The notes beneath the pieces are model-generated. The model was not told where the DNA came from. It worked only from the letters and a program-made list of their open reading frames with translations, and made no database searches. A DNA stretch of 64,000 bases from an uncultured Trueperaceae bacterium (lineage in GTDB: Bacteria > Deinococcota > Deinococci > Deinococcales > Trueperaceae). The stretch lies in NCBI GenBank assembly GCA_937873495.1, contig CALMXZ010000011.1, positions 1-64,000 on the forward strand. The letters run 5' to 3'. This document shows, piece after piece, positions 9,312-17,878 of this stretch. The position numbers and the translations under genes are program-made. The first letter of the stretch is position 1; each line of letters starts with the position of its first letter.

Positions 9312-10384
9312 CGGGCGCACCCGACCAGGAGCTGGCGCGGCGCCTGACGTCCCTGCGCGAGCGCATGCGCTCGGCGGGGGCCGACGCGCTGCTCGTGACG
9401 AACCCTCCCAACGTGCGCTACCTGTCCGCCTTCTCCTCGCCGGAGGACGGCGCCGTACTTCTGACGCATGACGCGGTGACCCTCTACACGGACGCGCGCT
9501 ACACGACGCAAGCCGGGCAGGAGGTCGTGATCCCCGTCGAGATCGTCCCGAGCGTCGACGAGGCCGTGGCGGACAAGCTCGCCGGGCGGCGCCTGGCGGT
9601 CGAGGGCGAACACATGACGCTCGGGCGCAACCGGGCCATCGCCCGGCGCCTTGGAAGCGAGCCGGTGGCCGTCGACGGCTTGTTCACCGCCCTGCGGACG
9701 GTCAAGTCGGAGCGCGAGATCGCGGCGCTGCAGGAAGCGGCGCGCGTCACCGACGCGGCGTTCTCGGCCGCTCTTGCGATGATGGGGCCGGGTGTCCGGG
9801 AGGTCGAGGTGGCCCTCTGCCTGGAAAGCGCCATGCGGCTGGCGGGGGCGGAAGGATCGGCGTTCGGCATCATCGTCGCCAGCGGCGTACGAGGCGCGAT
9901 GCCCCACGGGGCCGCGTCCCAGAAGGAGCTCGCGGCCGGCGAGCTGGTCACGCTCGACTTCGGCGCGGTCGTCGACGGCTACCACGCGGACATGACCCGC
10001 ACTGTGGCGATCGGCGCCGTCGGCGCTGAGGAGCGCAGGCTGTTCGATGCCGTCCTCGAGGCCCAGGAGGCCTCGCTGGCCGCCCTGGCGCCCGGCAGGA
10101 CGGGCCGCGAGATCGACGCCGTGGCGCGCACCGCCTTGGCACGGCACGGCCTGGAGGAGTACTTCACGCACTCGCTCGGCCATGGCACCGGCCTCGTCAT
10201 CCACGAGGAGCCGCGCCTGAGCAAGAAGAGCGACACGGTCCTCCAACCCGGCATGGTCGTCACCGTCGAGCCGGGGGTCTACCTACCGGGGTTCACGGGG
10301 CTGCGCATCGAGGACCTGGCCGTCATCACTGACGACGGTCACGAGGTCCTCTCCAAGAGCCCGAAAGGTTTCCGCTCAGTCTGA
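9308..10384 (+). CDS. Xaa-Pro aminopeptidase / prolidase-type M24 metallopeptidase
   Basis: Cytoplasmic dinuclear-metal aminopeptidase that removes N-terminal residues ahead of proline or cleaves X-Pro dipeptides; 358 residues. A creatinase-like N-terminal domain (LLVTNPPNVRYLSAFSS) precedes the pita-bread domain. Metal ligands are seen in LDFGAVVDGYHADMTRT (two Asp), HSLGHGTGLVIHE (His), TVEPGVY (Glu) and GLRIEDL (Glu). The GTG start overlaps the tpiA stop by four bases. Whether it acts as PepP or PepQ cannot be decided from sequence alone. The gene ends near the convergent phosphohexomutase gene. Confidence 0.9.
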   Translation: MTGAPDQELARRLTSLRERMRSAGADALLVTNPPNVRYLSAFSSPEDGAVLLTHDAVTLYTDARYTTQAGQEVVIPVEIVPSVDEAVADKLAGRRLAVEGEHMTLGRNRAIARRLGSEPVAVDGLFTALRTVKSEREIAALQEAARVTDAAFSAALAMMGPGVREVEVALCLESAMRLAGAEGSAFGIIVASGVRGAMPHGAASQKELAAGELVTLDFGAVVDGYHADMTRTVAIGAVGAEERRLFDAVLEAQEASLAALAPGRTGREIDAVARTALARHGLEEYFTHSLGHGTGLVIHEEPRLSKKSDTVLQPGMVVTVEPGVYLPGFTGLRIEDLAVITDDGHEVLSKSPKGFRSV

Positions 10385-10454
10385 CGGCCGCGGCCGTTCG
10401 GTCGTCGCAGCCGTTCGGTCGGACCGTCGCCTCGGCCCGGCGCCCACCGGCGGG

Positions 10455-11885
10455 TCAGCCGCGCACGAGCGCCGCCGTCGCCGCCAGCACGGCCCGGACT
10501 GTGGCGGCGTCAGCCGCCTCGCAGTACACGCGCACCAGGGGTTCGGTGCCGCTCGCACGCACGAGGACCCAGGCGTCATCCGACAGGTTCAGCTTCACCC
10601 CGTCGAGGCGCTCGACGCTCGTCACCGGCTTGCCTGCCAACTGGGAGGGCGGGTCGTCCAGGCTCCGCGCGGCGCGGATCAGGGCCTCGGCGCCGTCCAG
10701 GTGCAGGTCAAGGCGGTCGTAGGCGTGGCGCCACCCGGTCTCCCTCTCGAGCGCAGCGAAGCTTTCTGAGAGCGAGGCGCCCGTCGCGGCGACCGCCTCA
10801 AGGAGCAGCAACGCGTTGGCGAGCCCGTCGCGCTCGGGTAGATGGACGCTCACCCCTATGCCGCCTGACTCCTCGCCCCCGAGCAGCACGCCTCCGGCGA
10901 GCATCGCCTGGGCGACGTGCTTGAAGCCGACCGGCGTCTCGACGACCTCCAGCCCGCGCCGGCGGGCCAAACGTTCGACCAACCGGCTCACGGTGAAGGT
11001 CTTGACGACGGCCCCGCGCTCACCGCGCCTCAGCAAGGCGTCGAGGAGCACGGCGAAGATCTGATGGGAGTCGAAGAACTCGCCGCCGGGTAGCACGACG
11101 CCGATACGGTCGGCGTCGCCGTCCGTGGCGGCCGCGAACGCCACGTCGGGCGCGGCCGCGCGCATGTGGGCGCTGGTCGCGGCGAGGTTGGCGGCGATCG
11201 GTTCAGGGTTGACGCCGTAGAAGGTGGGGTCCGGCCTCCCGCGCACCTCCCCGATCCGATCGGCCAGGCCGTGCCTCGCGAAGTAGTCGACCAGCCAGCC
11301 GGCGCCGGAGCCGCCCATGGCGTCGTGCACGAACCGCACGCCCGAGCCCGCGATCGTCGCCATGTCGACGAGTCGGTCGAGCGCGGCGTAGTAGCCCTCG
11401 CGCGCGTCGAACGTGCCCGGCGCACCGGCGCGGCGCACGCCGACCGGCGCGATCCGCGCGGCGCGCTCGGCCACGTTACGGTAGGTGGCGTCGGAGGCCG
11501 AACCGCCGTAAGCGGCCTTCAGCTTGAACCCGGAGTACTCGGCGGGGTTGTGGGACGCCGTGATCATCACGCCGCCACAGGCGCCCACGCTCGCCACGGC
11601 GTGCGACAGGGCGGGGGTGGGCAAGTAGTCGGCGCTCATGAGCGCCTCGACGCCGTTGCCCGTCAGGACCTCGGCCACGAGGCGGGCGAAGCGGCGGCCG
11701 AGGAAGCGGGTGTCGTAGCCCACGAGCACCGTCCCCTTGCCCTGTTCGAGAACGTGCTCGGCGTACGCCTGGGCGACGCGGGCCAGGTTGGCCGCGGTGA
11801 AGCGTTCGGCGATGATGTCGCGCCAACCGTCCGTACCGAACTTGAGGTCGTCCAGTCGGTCTGCTCCCACTCGTTCCCGCTCCAC
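10455..11885 (-). CDS. phosphoglucomutase/phosphomannomutase family protein
   Basis: Alpha-D-phosphohexomutase, which moves phosphate between C1 and C6 of a hexose; 476 residues. Motifs in order: KFGTDGWRD at the N-terminus, the phosphoserine loop MITASHNPAEYSGFK (Ser111), the metal loop ATDGDADRIGV, the sugar loop GGEESGGIG, and the phosphate-binding RASGTEPLVRVY. The start is a GTG at 11885 with AAGGAG five bases upstream; the frame runs on upstream but loses homology. It is distinct from the glmM at 44684. Substrate choice (glucose or mannose) is not visible. Confidence 0.9.
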   Translation of the reverse strand: MERERVGADRLDDLKFGTDGWRDIIAERFTAANLARVAQAYAEHVLEQGKGTVLVGYDTRFLGRRFARLVAEVLTGNGVEALMSADYLPTPALSHAVASVGACGGVMITASHNPAEYSGFKLKAAYGGSASDATYRNVAERAARIAPVGVRRAGAPGTFDAREGYYAALDRLVDMATIAGSGVRFVHDAMGGSGAGWLVDYFARHGLADRIGEVRGRPDPTFYGVNPEPIAANLAATSAHMRAAAPDVAFAAATDGDADRIGVVLPGGEFFDSHQIFAVLLDALLRRGERGAVVKTFTVSRLVERLARRRGLEVVETPVGFKHVAQAMLAGGVLLGGEESGGIGVSVHLPERDGLANALLLLEAVAATGASLSESFAALERETGWRHAYDRLDLHLDGAEALIRAARSLDDPPSQLAGKPVTSVERLDGVKLNLSDDAWVLVRASGTEPLVRVYCEAADAATVRAVLAATAALVRG

Positions 11886-12092
11886 GCCGTCTCCTTCCGC
11901 GCCGCCTGCGCACCCCTCAGCGAGCGCCGGTGGTACGGCTCCGGCCGTGCACGGCGCCCGACACCGCCGGAGGGTAACACCCCGCCCACCGCGCGCAAGC
12001 CAACCCACGCGCCCGGCCGCCGCGGCCACCATAGCGGCGCCGTTCCGCGACGACCACCAGCCGAGCCGCTTACGGGAGCCCGGGCGGGAACG

Positions 12093-12098
12093 TACACT
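12093..12098 (+). promoter_or_regulatory. leaderless-type -10 box for argB
   Basis: TACACT lies seven bases before the argB GTG at 12106. A weak TTACGG sits 17 bp further upstream (12070-12075). Confidence 0.6.
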
Positions 12099-12105
12099 TG
12101 CGCCC

Positions 12106-12885
12106 GTGAGCATCGTCATCAAGTACGGCGGCAACGCCATGACGGACCCGGCCACACGCCGCGCGGTCGCCGCGGGCCTGCGGAACCTCGCCAACCAGGA
12201 CGGCGGTGGCGCGCGGCGGCCGGTCCCGCCCGTGGTCGTGCACGGTGGCGGACCGTACATCCAGGCCGCCCTCGACGAGGCCGGCCTCGAGCATCGCTTC
12301 GAGCGCGGGCTACGCGTCACCAGCCCCGAATCGGTCGTGGTCATCGAGCGGGTCCTGACCATGCTCTCCAAGGAGCTGGCCTTCGAGATCGGCCCCGCGG
12401 TCGGGATCACGGCGCGCGACGCCCGCTGCATGACCGCTGAGGTGCGCGACCCGGTGCTCGGCCGCGTCGGGCGCGTGACCAACGTCGATCCCAGCGTCCT
12501 GAGCGCGCTGCGCGGCGCCGGGCTCGTGCCGGTCCTCGCCTGCCTAGCGCTCGACGCGGCTGGGGGCGCCCTGAACGTGAACGGCGACGAGGCCGCCGGC
12601 GCGGTCGCGGGAGCGCTCGGCGAGGGCGTCGTGTTCCTCACGAACGTGCCCGGCGTGCTCGACGACCCCGCAGCGCCGGACTCCCTCCTGAGCAGCCTCA
12701 CGCGGTCGGAGGCCCTTCAGCGCATCGCCGATGGGCGCATAGCCGGCGGCATGATCCCCAAGGTCGAGGCGGCGCTTGACGCGCTGGCCATGGGCGCGCC
12801 GTTCGCAGTGGTCGCCGACGGACGCGATCCCCACGGCGTCGAGCGAGCGTTGGCGGGCGGCGGGACGCGCATCCTCGGGAGCTAA
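12106..12885 (+). CDS. argB: acetylglutamate kinase
   Basis: Amino-acid kinase catalysing the second step of arginine biosynthesis, N-acetylglutamate to N-acetylglutamyl phosphate; 259 residues. It starts IVIKYGGNAM, the ArgB Lys/Gly-Gly nucleotide loop, followed by VVVHGGGPYI for acetylglutamate binding. Later come the LNVNGDEAAGAVA segment, the FLTNVPGVLDD loop, and AGGMIPKVEAALDAL near the C-terminus. A LysW-linked aminoadipate/glutamate kinase (LysZ), which Thermus relatives also have, was considered. The VIKYGGNAM start and acetylglutamate loop favour ArgB. It stands alone, not in an arg cluster. Confidence 0.88.
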   Translation: MSIVIKYGGNAMTDPATRRAVAAGLRNLANQDGGGARRPVPPVVVHGGGPYIQAALDEAGLEHRFERGLRVTSPESVVVIERVLTMLSKELAFEIGPAVGITARDARCMTAEVRDPVLGRVGRVTNVDPSVLSALRGAGLVPVLACLALDAAGGALNVNGDEAAGAVAGALGEGVVFLTNVPGVLDDPAAPDSLLSSLTRSEALQRIADGRIAGGMIPKVEAALDALAMGAPFAVVADGRDPHGVERALAGGGTRILGS

Positions 12886-13037
12886 TCGCCGCCCAGCCTG
12901 CGGTCGGTCGGGAGCCCCGGAGCCCGCCGCGGCGGTGAGATTCCTGTAAGAGCGGCGGGGCTACCGTGGCGTCGGCTCCGCCCGGGAGAGCTCTTCGGAC
13001 GGGGCCGCGGAGACGTTAACGGCACTAGGAGCCCGAG

Positions 13038-13214
13038 ATGCATGACGACATCACATCGCTGCCCACGCTGGATCTGATCCGCGAGGCCACCGTGCTCGAG
13101 CTGAAGATCATCCACGACACCAGCTCTGCGATGGAGACCGAACGGTTCTGCCTGATCCAGGTCGAGCTCGGTGGTCGCCTCGCTCGGGACTTGGTGGTCG
13201 ATCCGCGAGACTGA
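13038..13214 (+). CDS. small acidic protein of 58 residues
   Basis: An ATG-to-TGA frame begins MHDDITSLPTLDLIREATVL, preceded by a well-placed AGGAG (13027-13031, six-base spacer) and followed by a hairpin. The predicted protein alternates hydrophobic and acidic residues, has a single Cys in its middle and no signal peptide. I recognise no family. The strong ribosome binding site, natural composition and own terminator argue that it is real. The bases between argB and this gene (12886-13037) hold only its presumed promoter. Confidence 0.6.
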   Translation: MHDDITSLPTLDLIREATVLELKIIHDTSSAMETERFCLIQVELGGRLARDLVVDPRD

Positions 13215-13221
13215 CGCGACA

Positions 13222-13261
13222 GGCACCCGCCCCCTCCTAAAGCAACGGCCCGGCGGGTGCC
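13222..13261 (+). terminator. hairpin after the small protein gene
   Basis: GGCACCCGCC and GGCGGGTGCC form a perfect 10-bp stem around a 20-base loop, starting eight bases after the stop codon. There is no U-run. Confidence 0.5.
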
Positions 13262-13355
13262 GTCCTTCAGCGCAGGTGATAGCGAGAAGACCTGCCGGGA
13301 ACGGCAGAACAGACCGCGCCTCACGTTCCGGTGTGCGATTGCCGGGTTTTTCCTG

Positions 13356-13383
13356 TTGCGCGGCGCGCCGGTTCTGGTACATT
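13356..13383 (+). promoter_or_regulatory. promoter of the LysM-M23 gene
   Basis: TTGCGC (13356-13361) and TACATT (13378-13383) are separated by 16 bp. The -10 box lies seven bases before the GTG at 13391, so the transcript is predicted to be leaderless. It is one of the few in the window with a recognisable -35. Confidence 0.65.
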
Positions 13384-13390
13384 TGACGGC

Positions 13391-14563
13391 GTGCGTTCCT
13401 CAAGCCTGGTCCGTTCCGTTCTCGCAGTGGTCGTCTTGGGGACCGCAGCGGCATCCGCCAAGACGATCACCGTGCAGCCGGGCGACAGCCTGTGGGCACT
13501 GGCACGCCGTTACGACACGACGGTGGCCGATCTACTCCAACTGAACGGCCTCTCCTCGGACGCCATCCGCCCCGGCCAGGTTATAACCGTGCCGGGCGAA
13601 GAAGAGGCAGCGGCGGCTCCAGCCACGACGGTCGTGGTGCGCGCCGGCGACACGCTGTACGACATCGCCTTGGCCAACGACCTCTCGGTCGCCGACCTCA
13701 TCGCGTTCAACGACCTCGACGGCACGCTCATCCACCCCGGCCAGGAGCTGCGGTTGGCCGCGGGCGACAAGGCCCCCGAGCCGCTCACGGTCACCGTGGC
13801 GGCAGGCGACTCCCTCTGGGCGTTGGCCCGCCGGTACGACTCGACGGTGGCCGCCATCGCCAGCGCGAACGGTCTGTCGGAAGCGGCCACCTTGCGTGTC
13901 GGAGCTCGGCTCTCCATCCCAGGTCAGTACGCGAGCGCGGCGGAGACCGACGTCGGCGGTCCCGTGCCGATGCAGATCGTCGTCGGCCCCGGTGAGACGC
14001 TGTGGTCGATAGCTCAGCGTTACGACAGCACCATCGCGGCGCTCAAGAGCGCCAACTCGCTCAAGGGCGACACGCTCTACGTCGGCCAACAACTGCGCAT
14101 CCTCCCCGGCACGGACATCGAGCCTACCAAGGCCGTCCTCGCCGTCCCGCCCGCGCCGGCTACCAGCGACGACACGCTCATGTGGCCGCTGATAGGCGCC
14201 ATCACCTCGCGCTTCGGCTACCGGCAGCTCCGGGTGAGCGGGAGCAACTTCCATACGGGGATAGACATCGACGGCGAGACGGGCGACCCGATCCGCGCCG
14301 CGCACGCCGGCACGGTGACGCTGTCCGGCTGGCACGGCGGGTACGGCAACCTCGTGATAGTCACCAACGGCGACACCGAGTACTATTACGGCCACGCCTC
14401 CGCGCTCAAGGTCGAGGTGGGCGACCAGGTCGCCGCCGGCGACGTCATCGCGCTCGTCGGCAGCACCGGGAACTCGACCGGATCGCACTTGCACTTCGAG
14501 ATCCGCGTAGACGGCCAGATGATCGACCCTCTGCCCCGCCTCGATACGTACGCCGGGCGTTGA
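13391..14563 (+). CDS. exported peptidoglycan hydrolase: four LysM domains plus M23 peptidase
   Basis: Envelope protein of 390 residues, likely a murein endopeptidase or amidase activator (NlpD/EnvC-like). A signal peptide (SSLVRSVLAVVVLGTAAASA) is followed by four LysM modules that each start with a TVxxGDxLW-type motif. The Zn-peptidase M23 domain includes ITSRFGYR, the metal ligands in FHTGIDI, YYYGHAS and the terminal SHLHFEIR. Both His of HLH and the His/Asp of HTGID are present, so it is probably catalytically active. The GTG start follows a leaderless-type promoter. A metallophosphoesterase gene follows 23 bases later and may be co-transcribed. Confidence 0.92.
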   Translation: MRSSSLVRSVLAVVVLGTAAASAKTITVQPGDSLWALARRYDTTVADLLQLNGLSSDAIRPGQVITVPGEEEAAAAPATTVVVRAGDTLYDIALANDLSVADLIAFNDLDGTLIHPGQELRLAAGDKAPEPLTVTVAAGDSLWALARRYDSTVAAIASANGLSEAATLRVGARLSIPGQYASAAETDVGGPVPMQIVVGPGETLWSIAQRYDSTIAALKSANSLKGDTLYVGQQLRILPGTDIEPTKAVLAVPPAPATSDDTLMWPLIGAITSRFGYRQLRVSGSNFHTGIDIDGETGDPIRAAHAGTVTLSGWHGGYGNLVIVTNGDTEYYYGHASALKVEVGDQVAAGDVIALVGSTGNSTGSHLHFEIRVDGQMIDPLPRLDTYAGR

Positions 14564-14586
14564 TCGATCGGAAGTGAGCTGACCGA

Positions 14587-15378
14587 GTGCGTATCGTCGT
14601 CATCGGCGACATCCACGTGCAACCTGACAAGCTGTGGCGAATGCTCCGCGAGGCAGGCCTCGCAGACGAGCAGAACCGGCCTACGGACGCCCTGCGCGGC
14701 AGCGACACGAAACTCGTGCTCCTTGGCGACCTCGTGCACGCCAAGAGCAGGCAGCGCTACGCCGACCTGATCAACGTGCGGCGCTACGACGAGTACAACC
14801 CGCGCCACCTCCAGCGGGCCGAGGCCATCCAGGTGCGCTTCCTACGCGAGGTCAAGGGCTTCCAGGACCGCGTGCCGAGCGGCAACATGGTCATACTCCT
14901 CGGTAACCACGACTTCAACGCCGCCACGGTCGAGCAAGGCCCGCTGCGCACGGACGACGTGTCGCACCTGGAGTGGAAGCCCGGCCACGGCGAGGACCTC
15001 GAGCCGGAGCTACGCGACTGGATCCTGGCTTGGCCGCGGGAGCTCGCGGTGGAGGGGCTGCACTTCGCCCACGTCGGTCCGCTGCCAGAGCACAACGTCT
15101 ACGACCAGGCCTTCTACCTCGAGAACCGGCGCCGGTGGCTGCAGGAGGACAAGGACTTCCTCGATGGCACCCCTTACCGCCTGGGCGTGTACGGGCACAC
15201 CCCAGTGCGCGGCGGGGTCAACGTCGCGTCGCAGGGGCGGGCGCTGCTGCTGGACACGAACGGTCACAAGGACGAGTACGCGTGGCTCGAGATCGACACG
15301 AGCAGCGCCGAGTACAGGCTGCGCCTGCACGGGCTGTTCTTCGACGAGACCGTACCGCGCCTGCCCGTCGCTACCTGA
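14587..15378 (+). CDS. calcineurin-like metallophosphoesterase
   Basis: 263 residues with the five binuclear-metal motifs of the family: GDIH (residues 7-10), LLGDLVH, LLGNHDFN, HFAHVG and YGHTPVRGG. These predict hydrolysis of a phosphomonoester or diester, but the substrate is not apparent; PrpE/ApaH-like serine/threonine phosphatases share the layout. It has no signal peptide, so it is cytoplasmic. The GTG start lies 23 bases after the LysM-M23 stop, with purine-rich GGAAGTGAG upstream. Convergent with the DUF3048 gene. Confidence 0.82.
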   Translation: MRIVVIGDIHVQPDKLWRMLREAGLADEQNRPTDALRGSDTKLVLLGDLVHAKSRQRYADLINVRRYDEYNPRHLQRAEAIQVRFLREVKGFQDRVPSGNMVILLGNHDFNAATVEQGPLRTDDVSHLEWKPGHGEDLEPELRDWILAWPRELAVEGLHFAHVGPLPEHNVYDQAFYLENRRRWLQEDKDFLDGTPYRLGVYGHTPVRGGVNVASQGRALLLDTNGHKDEYAWLEIDTSSAEYRLRLHGLFFDETVPRLPVAT

Positions 15379-15390
15379 AGCGGGGCCGGC

Positions 15391-17445
15391 TCACTGTTCC
15401 TGGCGGCTCTGGTACGTCGGGGTAAGCATCGCCCAGGTCCTGAACGGCGCCAGGTCGACGATCTCGCCGCCGAGCGTACGGAACTGCACGCCCTTACCCG
15501 TAGAGAGCACCCAGCGACCGGGTTCGGCGCGGCCCCTCAAATAGAGGGTGGCCTCCCCGCCTTCGAGCGGGATGTAGAGACGCCCTTCCGTGTCGCCCGG
15601 CAACACGCGCGCGGTGATCTCGCCCACCAGCACGGCGTCGTACAGCATGATCTGCCCGTCGGGGTGGGTGGCGGGCGTGCCGTCGCGCACCCAGCGGTAG
15701 GCGTTGAGTACGGCGTCGTAACGGAAGCCGGACGTGTAGGCACCGCTGTACCTGACGCTCACTTCGGTCACGGCCGCAGCCGCGTCCGTCGGCTGGAACA
15801 CCTGTCCGCTCACGATCTGCGACGTCTCGGGCACGAGGCGCAGCATCGCCGACCTGAGGTCGGACCCCGAGCCGTAGAGGTTGTACGGCGCGGAACGCTC
15901 CCCTTCGCGCGCGAAGAGCGGGCCGTTGTTATAGGCGTTCAAGGTCGGGAGGGCGGAGTTGGCGATGGCGATCATCGCCCCGGGTGAACCGCCGTCGTGC
16001 ACGAGCACGGCCTGGTTGGTCTGCGCCAGCTCGACGAAGTAGTCTCGGGCGCTCCTGACCGGCCCGACGCGGCGCGGGAAGTTGCGGTCGTACAGGGCCA
16101 TCAGCCTCGTGAGTCCGCCTTCCACCGGCATCTCGACGATCATGCTCGCCTCGCGCAGGCCGGTCTGCGGGTAGCCGCCGACGTTGTCGACCAGGACGGC
16201 GAGCGGTCGCTCGCGGGTGAACGAGAACGGCAGGCGCGCGGCCTGGGCAGGAGCGCCCGTCCCCTGTCCGACACCGTCCGGCCCCGCGTTGAGACCGCGA
16301 CCGTCCGCCGTGGCGTTCGGGTCGAGCGCCCCGGTCTGGCCGGCGGTCGAGGCGTTCCCTCCGGGCGTGCGGTTGTTCTGTACGGTCGCTGCCACGTCGG
16401 TATCGCCTGGGCGCGTGCCGTCGGCGCCGGGGGCCCCGACCGCGGTGGCGACCGAGATCACGTTCGCCCGGACGGCGGGTGCCGGGATCTCGGCGACCTG
16501 GGCGATGGCTACTTCGGGGACGATGCTCACGTCGCGCCGCGTGCCGACCTGGGCGGTGGCGACCGGTTCGGCGAGCGGGCGCGTGCCGGCGACACTGGCC
16601 GCCACGCCGGAGGTCGAGAGGGCGGTGCCGCTCGCTACCTGGGCCGAGACCGCGGGGGCGGCCAAAGCCGTGCTCGCCGCGACCGTCGCTTGGGTGACCG
16701 GAGCCGCGAGCCCGACGGACTGCGCGACTTGGGCGCTCGCCGCCGGAGCCGAGAGCGCCTGTGAAGCCGCGACGGCGGCACTCACCTGCGGGATGGCCAG
16801 CGCGGCCGCCTCACTGACGGTGGCGGTCGGCTGCGCCGCGATCGACCTTGCGGCCGTCACGTTGGCGCTCGCGGCCGGCGCGGCGATGATGACCGGGTCG
16901 ACGAGCGGACGGGGCGCGATCGCCACCGGGTCGATCTCCGGCAGAGGGGTGGCCGGCGCTTCGGCGAGAGGCAGCGACTCGGCGGGCGGCGCGGCCTCCA
17001 CCACCTGGGGGGTCGGCGCAGGGGCAAGCGGCGCGGGGGCCGCCGCCGTTTCGTCCGGCGCGGTCTCCTGCGGTTGGGCCGCTTGAGCCGGTGGCGCCTC
17101 AGGCGCAGGCGGCTGCAGCGTCAATGGCCGCTCTTCCGCGGCGGTCGTCTCGCGCTGCTCGGCCACCAAGTCGCGCGGCGTGCCGATCTGCTCAGACGCC
17201 ACTTGCGGCGAAGGGGCGGGAGGCGCCGGGCTCTCGGCCGTCGGGGCCAGTGTGGTCGCCTCTGCGTAGGCGGGGGTCCCGACATCGATGACGATGTACG
17301 GGGGGATCGGCTCGGGCCGCGGACGGAGCCCGTAGAGGAGGGCGACGAGCAGGACGAGCATGTGCAGTGTCACCGACACCGCCATGGCCCGACGCTTGTC
17401 GGGATCCTGCCACGGGCGCACCTCGCGGTGAACGTCGCTCGTCAT
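15391..17445 (-). CDS. TonB-like anchor with 15-residue repeats fused to a DUF3048 (YerB-type) domain
   Basis: 684 residues. Residues 20-40 form one membrane segment after a short cytoplasmic start, as in TonB. A Pro/Ala-rich stretch (45-175) follows, then about eight 15-residue Ala/Val/Ser repeats (180-330) and a Gly/Asn linker. Residues 412-680 match DUF3048, with ERPLAVLVDNVGGYPQTGL, VGPVRSARDYF and VHDGGSPGA, instead of a TonB C-terminal domain. It is the last gene of an exbB-exbD operon (gap 16 bases, GGAAGG ribosome binding site). Inference: the proton-driven ExbBD complex moves an envelope-facing DUF3048 domain whose function is unknown. Confidence 0.82.
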   Translation of the reverse strand: MTSDVHREVRPWQDPDKRRAMAVSVTLHMLVLLVALLYGLRPRPEPIPPYIVIDVGTPAYAEATTLAPTAESPAPPAPSPQVASEQIGTPRDLVAEQRETTAAEERPLTLQPPAPEAPPAQAAQPQETAPDETAAAPAPLAPAPTPQVVEAAPPAESLPLAEAPATPLPEIDPVAIAPRPLVDPVIIAAPAASANVTAARSIAAQPTATVSEAAALAIPQVSAAVAASQALSAPAASAQVAQSVGLAAPVTQATVAASTALAAPAVSAQVASGTALSTSGVAASVAGTRPLAEPVATAQVGTRRDVSIVPEVAIAQVAEIPAPAVRANVISVATAVGAPGADGTRPGDTDVAATVQNNRTPGGNASTAGQTGALDPNATADGRGLNAGPDGVGQGTGAPAQAARLPFSFTRERPLAVLVDNVGGYPQTGLREASMIVEMPVEGGLTRLMALYDRNFPRRVGPVRSARDYFVELAQTNQAVLVHDGGSPGAMIAIANSALPTLNAYNNGPLFAREGERSAPYNLYGSGSDLRSAMLRLVPETSQIVSGQVFQPTDAAAAVTEVSVRYSGAYTSGFRYDAVLNAYRWVRDGTPATHPDGQIMLYDAVLVGEITARVLPGDTEGRLYIPLEGGEATLYLRGRAEPGRWVLSTGKGVQFRTLGGEIVDLAPFRTWAMLTPTYQSRQEQ
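16456..16908 (-). repeat. tandem 45-bp (15-codon) degenerate coding repeats
   Basis: Within the fusion protein, units such as ALAIPQVSAAVAASQ, ALSAPAASAQVAQSV, GLAAPVTQATVAAST, ALAAPAVSAQVASGT and PLAEPVATAQVGTRR line up at exactly 15 residues, eight or so in a row. The pattern LAxPxVSAxVAxS suggests a regular extended or coiled spacer across the envelope. Confidence 0.75.
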
Positions 17446-17461
17446 GCGGGACCTTCCGCCA

Positions 17462-17875
17462 TCATCCGCCCGTCGAGATGGCTATGCGTTGGGCGCCGGC
17501 CTGCTTGATGAGGTCCATGATGCGCACGGCGGTGCCGTGCGGCAGCTCCCTGTCGGCGCGGAGGACGATGGTCGAGTTGCCCGAATTGTTTATCTCGGTC
17601 CGGACCAGTTCGACCAGCTCGGCCTCGCTCACCTGGGCGCCCGCGAAGTACACCGCCCCGTCCTTCAAGACCGTCACGGTCGGGAGGTTCGATGGCTCCG
17701 CGACGCTCATCTGAGCGTCAGGCAGGTCGACGGGCAGGCCCGTCTCCACGGTGATGAACGTGGTCGACACCATGAAGAAGATGATGAGCAGGAACACGAC
17801 ATCAACTATCGGGGTGAGGTCGAGTTCCGGGTCGATGGCGAGCCCCCGCCCGCGTCTGAGCCGCGCTCGTGACAC
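17462..17875 (-). CDS. exbD: ExbD/TolR-family biopolymer transport protein
   Basis: 137 residues with one N-terminal transmembrane helix, LTPIVDVVFLLIIFFMVSTTF, that includes the conserved membrane Asp thought to carry protons. A small periplasmic domain follows (LPTVTVLKDGAVYFAG, IVLRADRELPHGTAVRIMDL). It forms the proton-driven motor with ExbB, encoded three bases upstream, and would act on the downstream TonB-like/DUF3048 protein. The N-terminal SRARLRRGRGLAIDPE matches the cytoplasmic tail of the family. Confidence 0.92.
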   Translation of the reverse strand: MSRARLRRGRGLAIDPELDLTPIVDVVFLLIIFFMVSTTFITVETGLPVDLPDAQMSVAEPSNLPTVTVLKDGAVYFAGAQVSEAELVELVRTEINNSGNSTIVLRADRELPHGTAVRIMDLIKQAGAQRIAISTGG

Positions 17876-17878
17876 GGC

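Noticed and set aside
10385-10454. GCCGTTCGGTCG repeated twice between the M24 peptidase and phosphohexomutase genes
   Set aside because: It is short, lies between convergent genes in G+C-rich sequence and forms no convincing terminator or operator.
12106-12885. LysW-linked aminoadipate kinase (LysZ) in place of ArgB
   Set aside because: The N-terminal IKYGGNAM and HGGGPYI loops fit ArgB better, and no lysW or other lys genes are adjacent.
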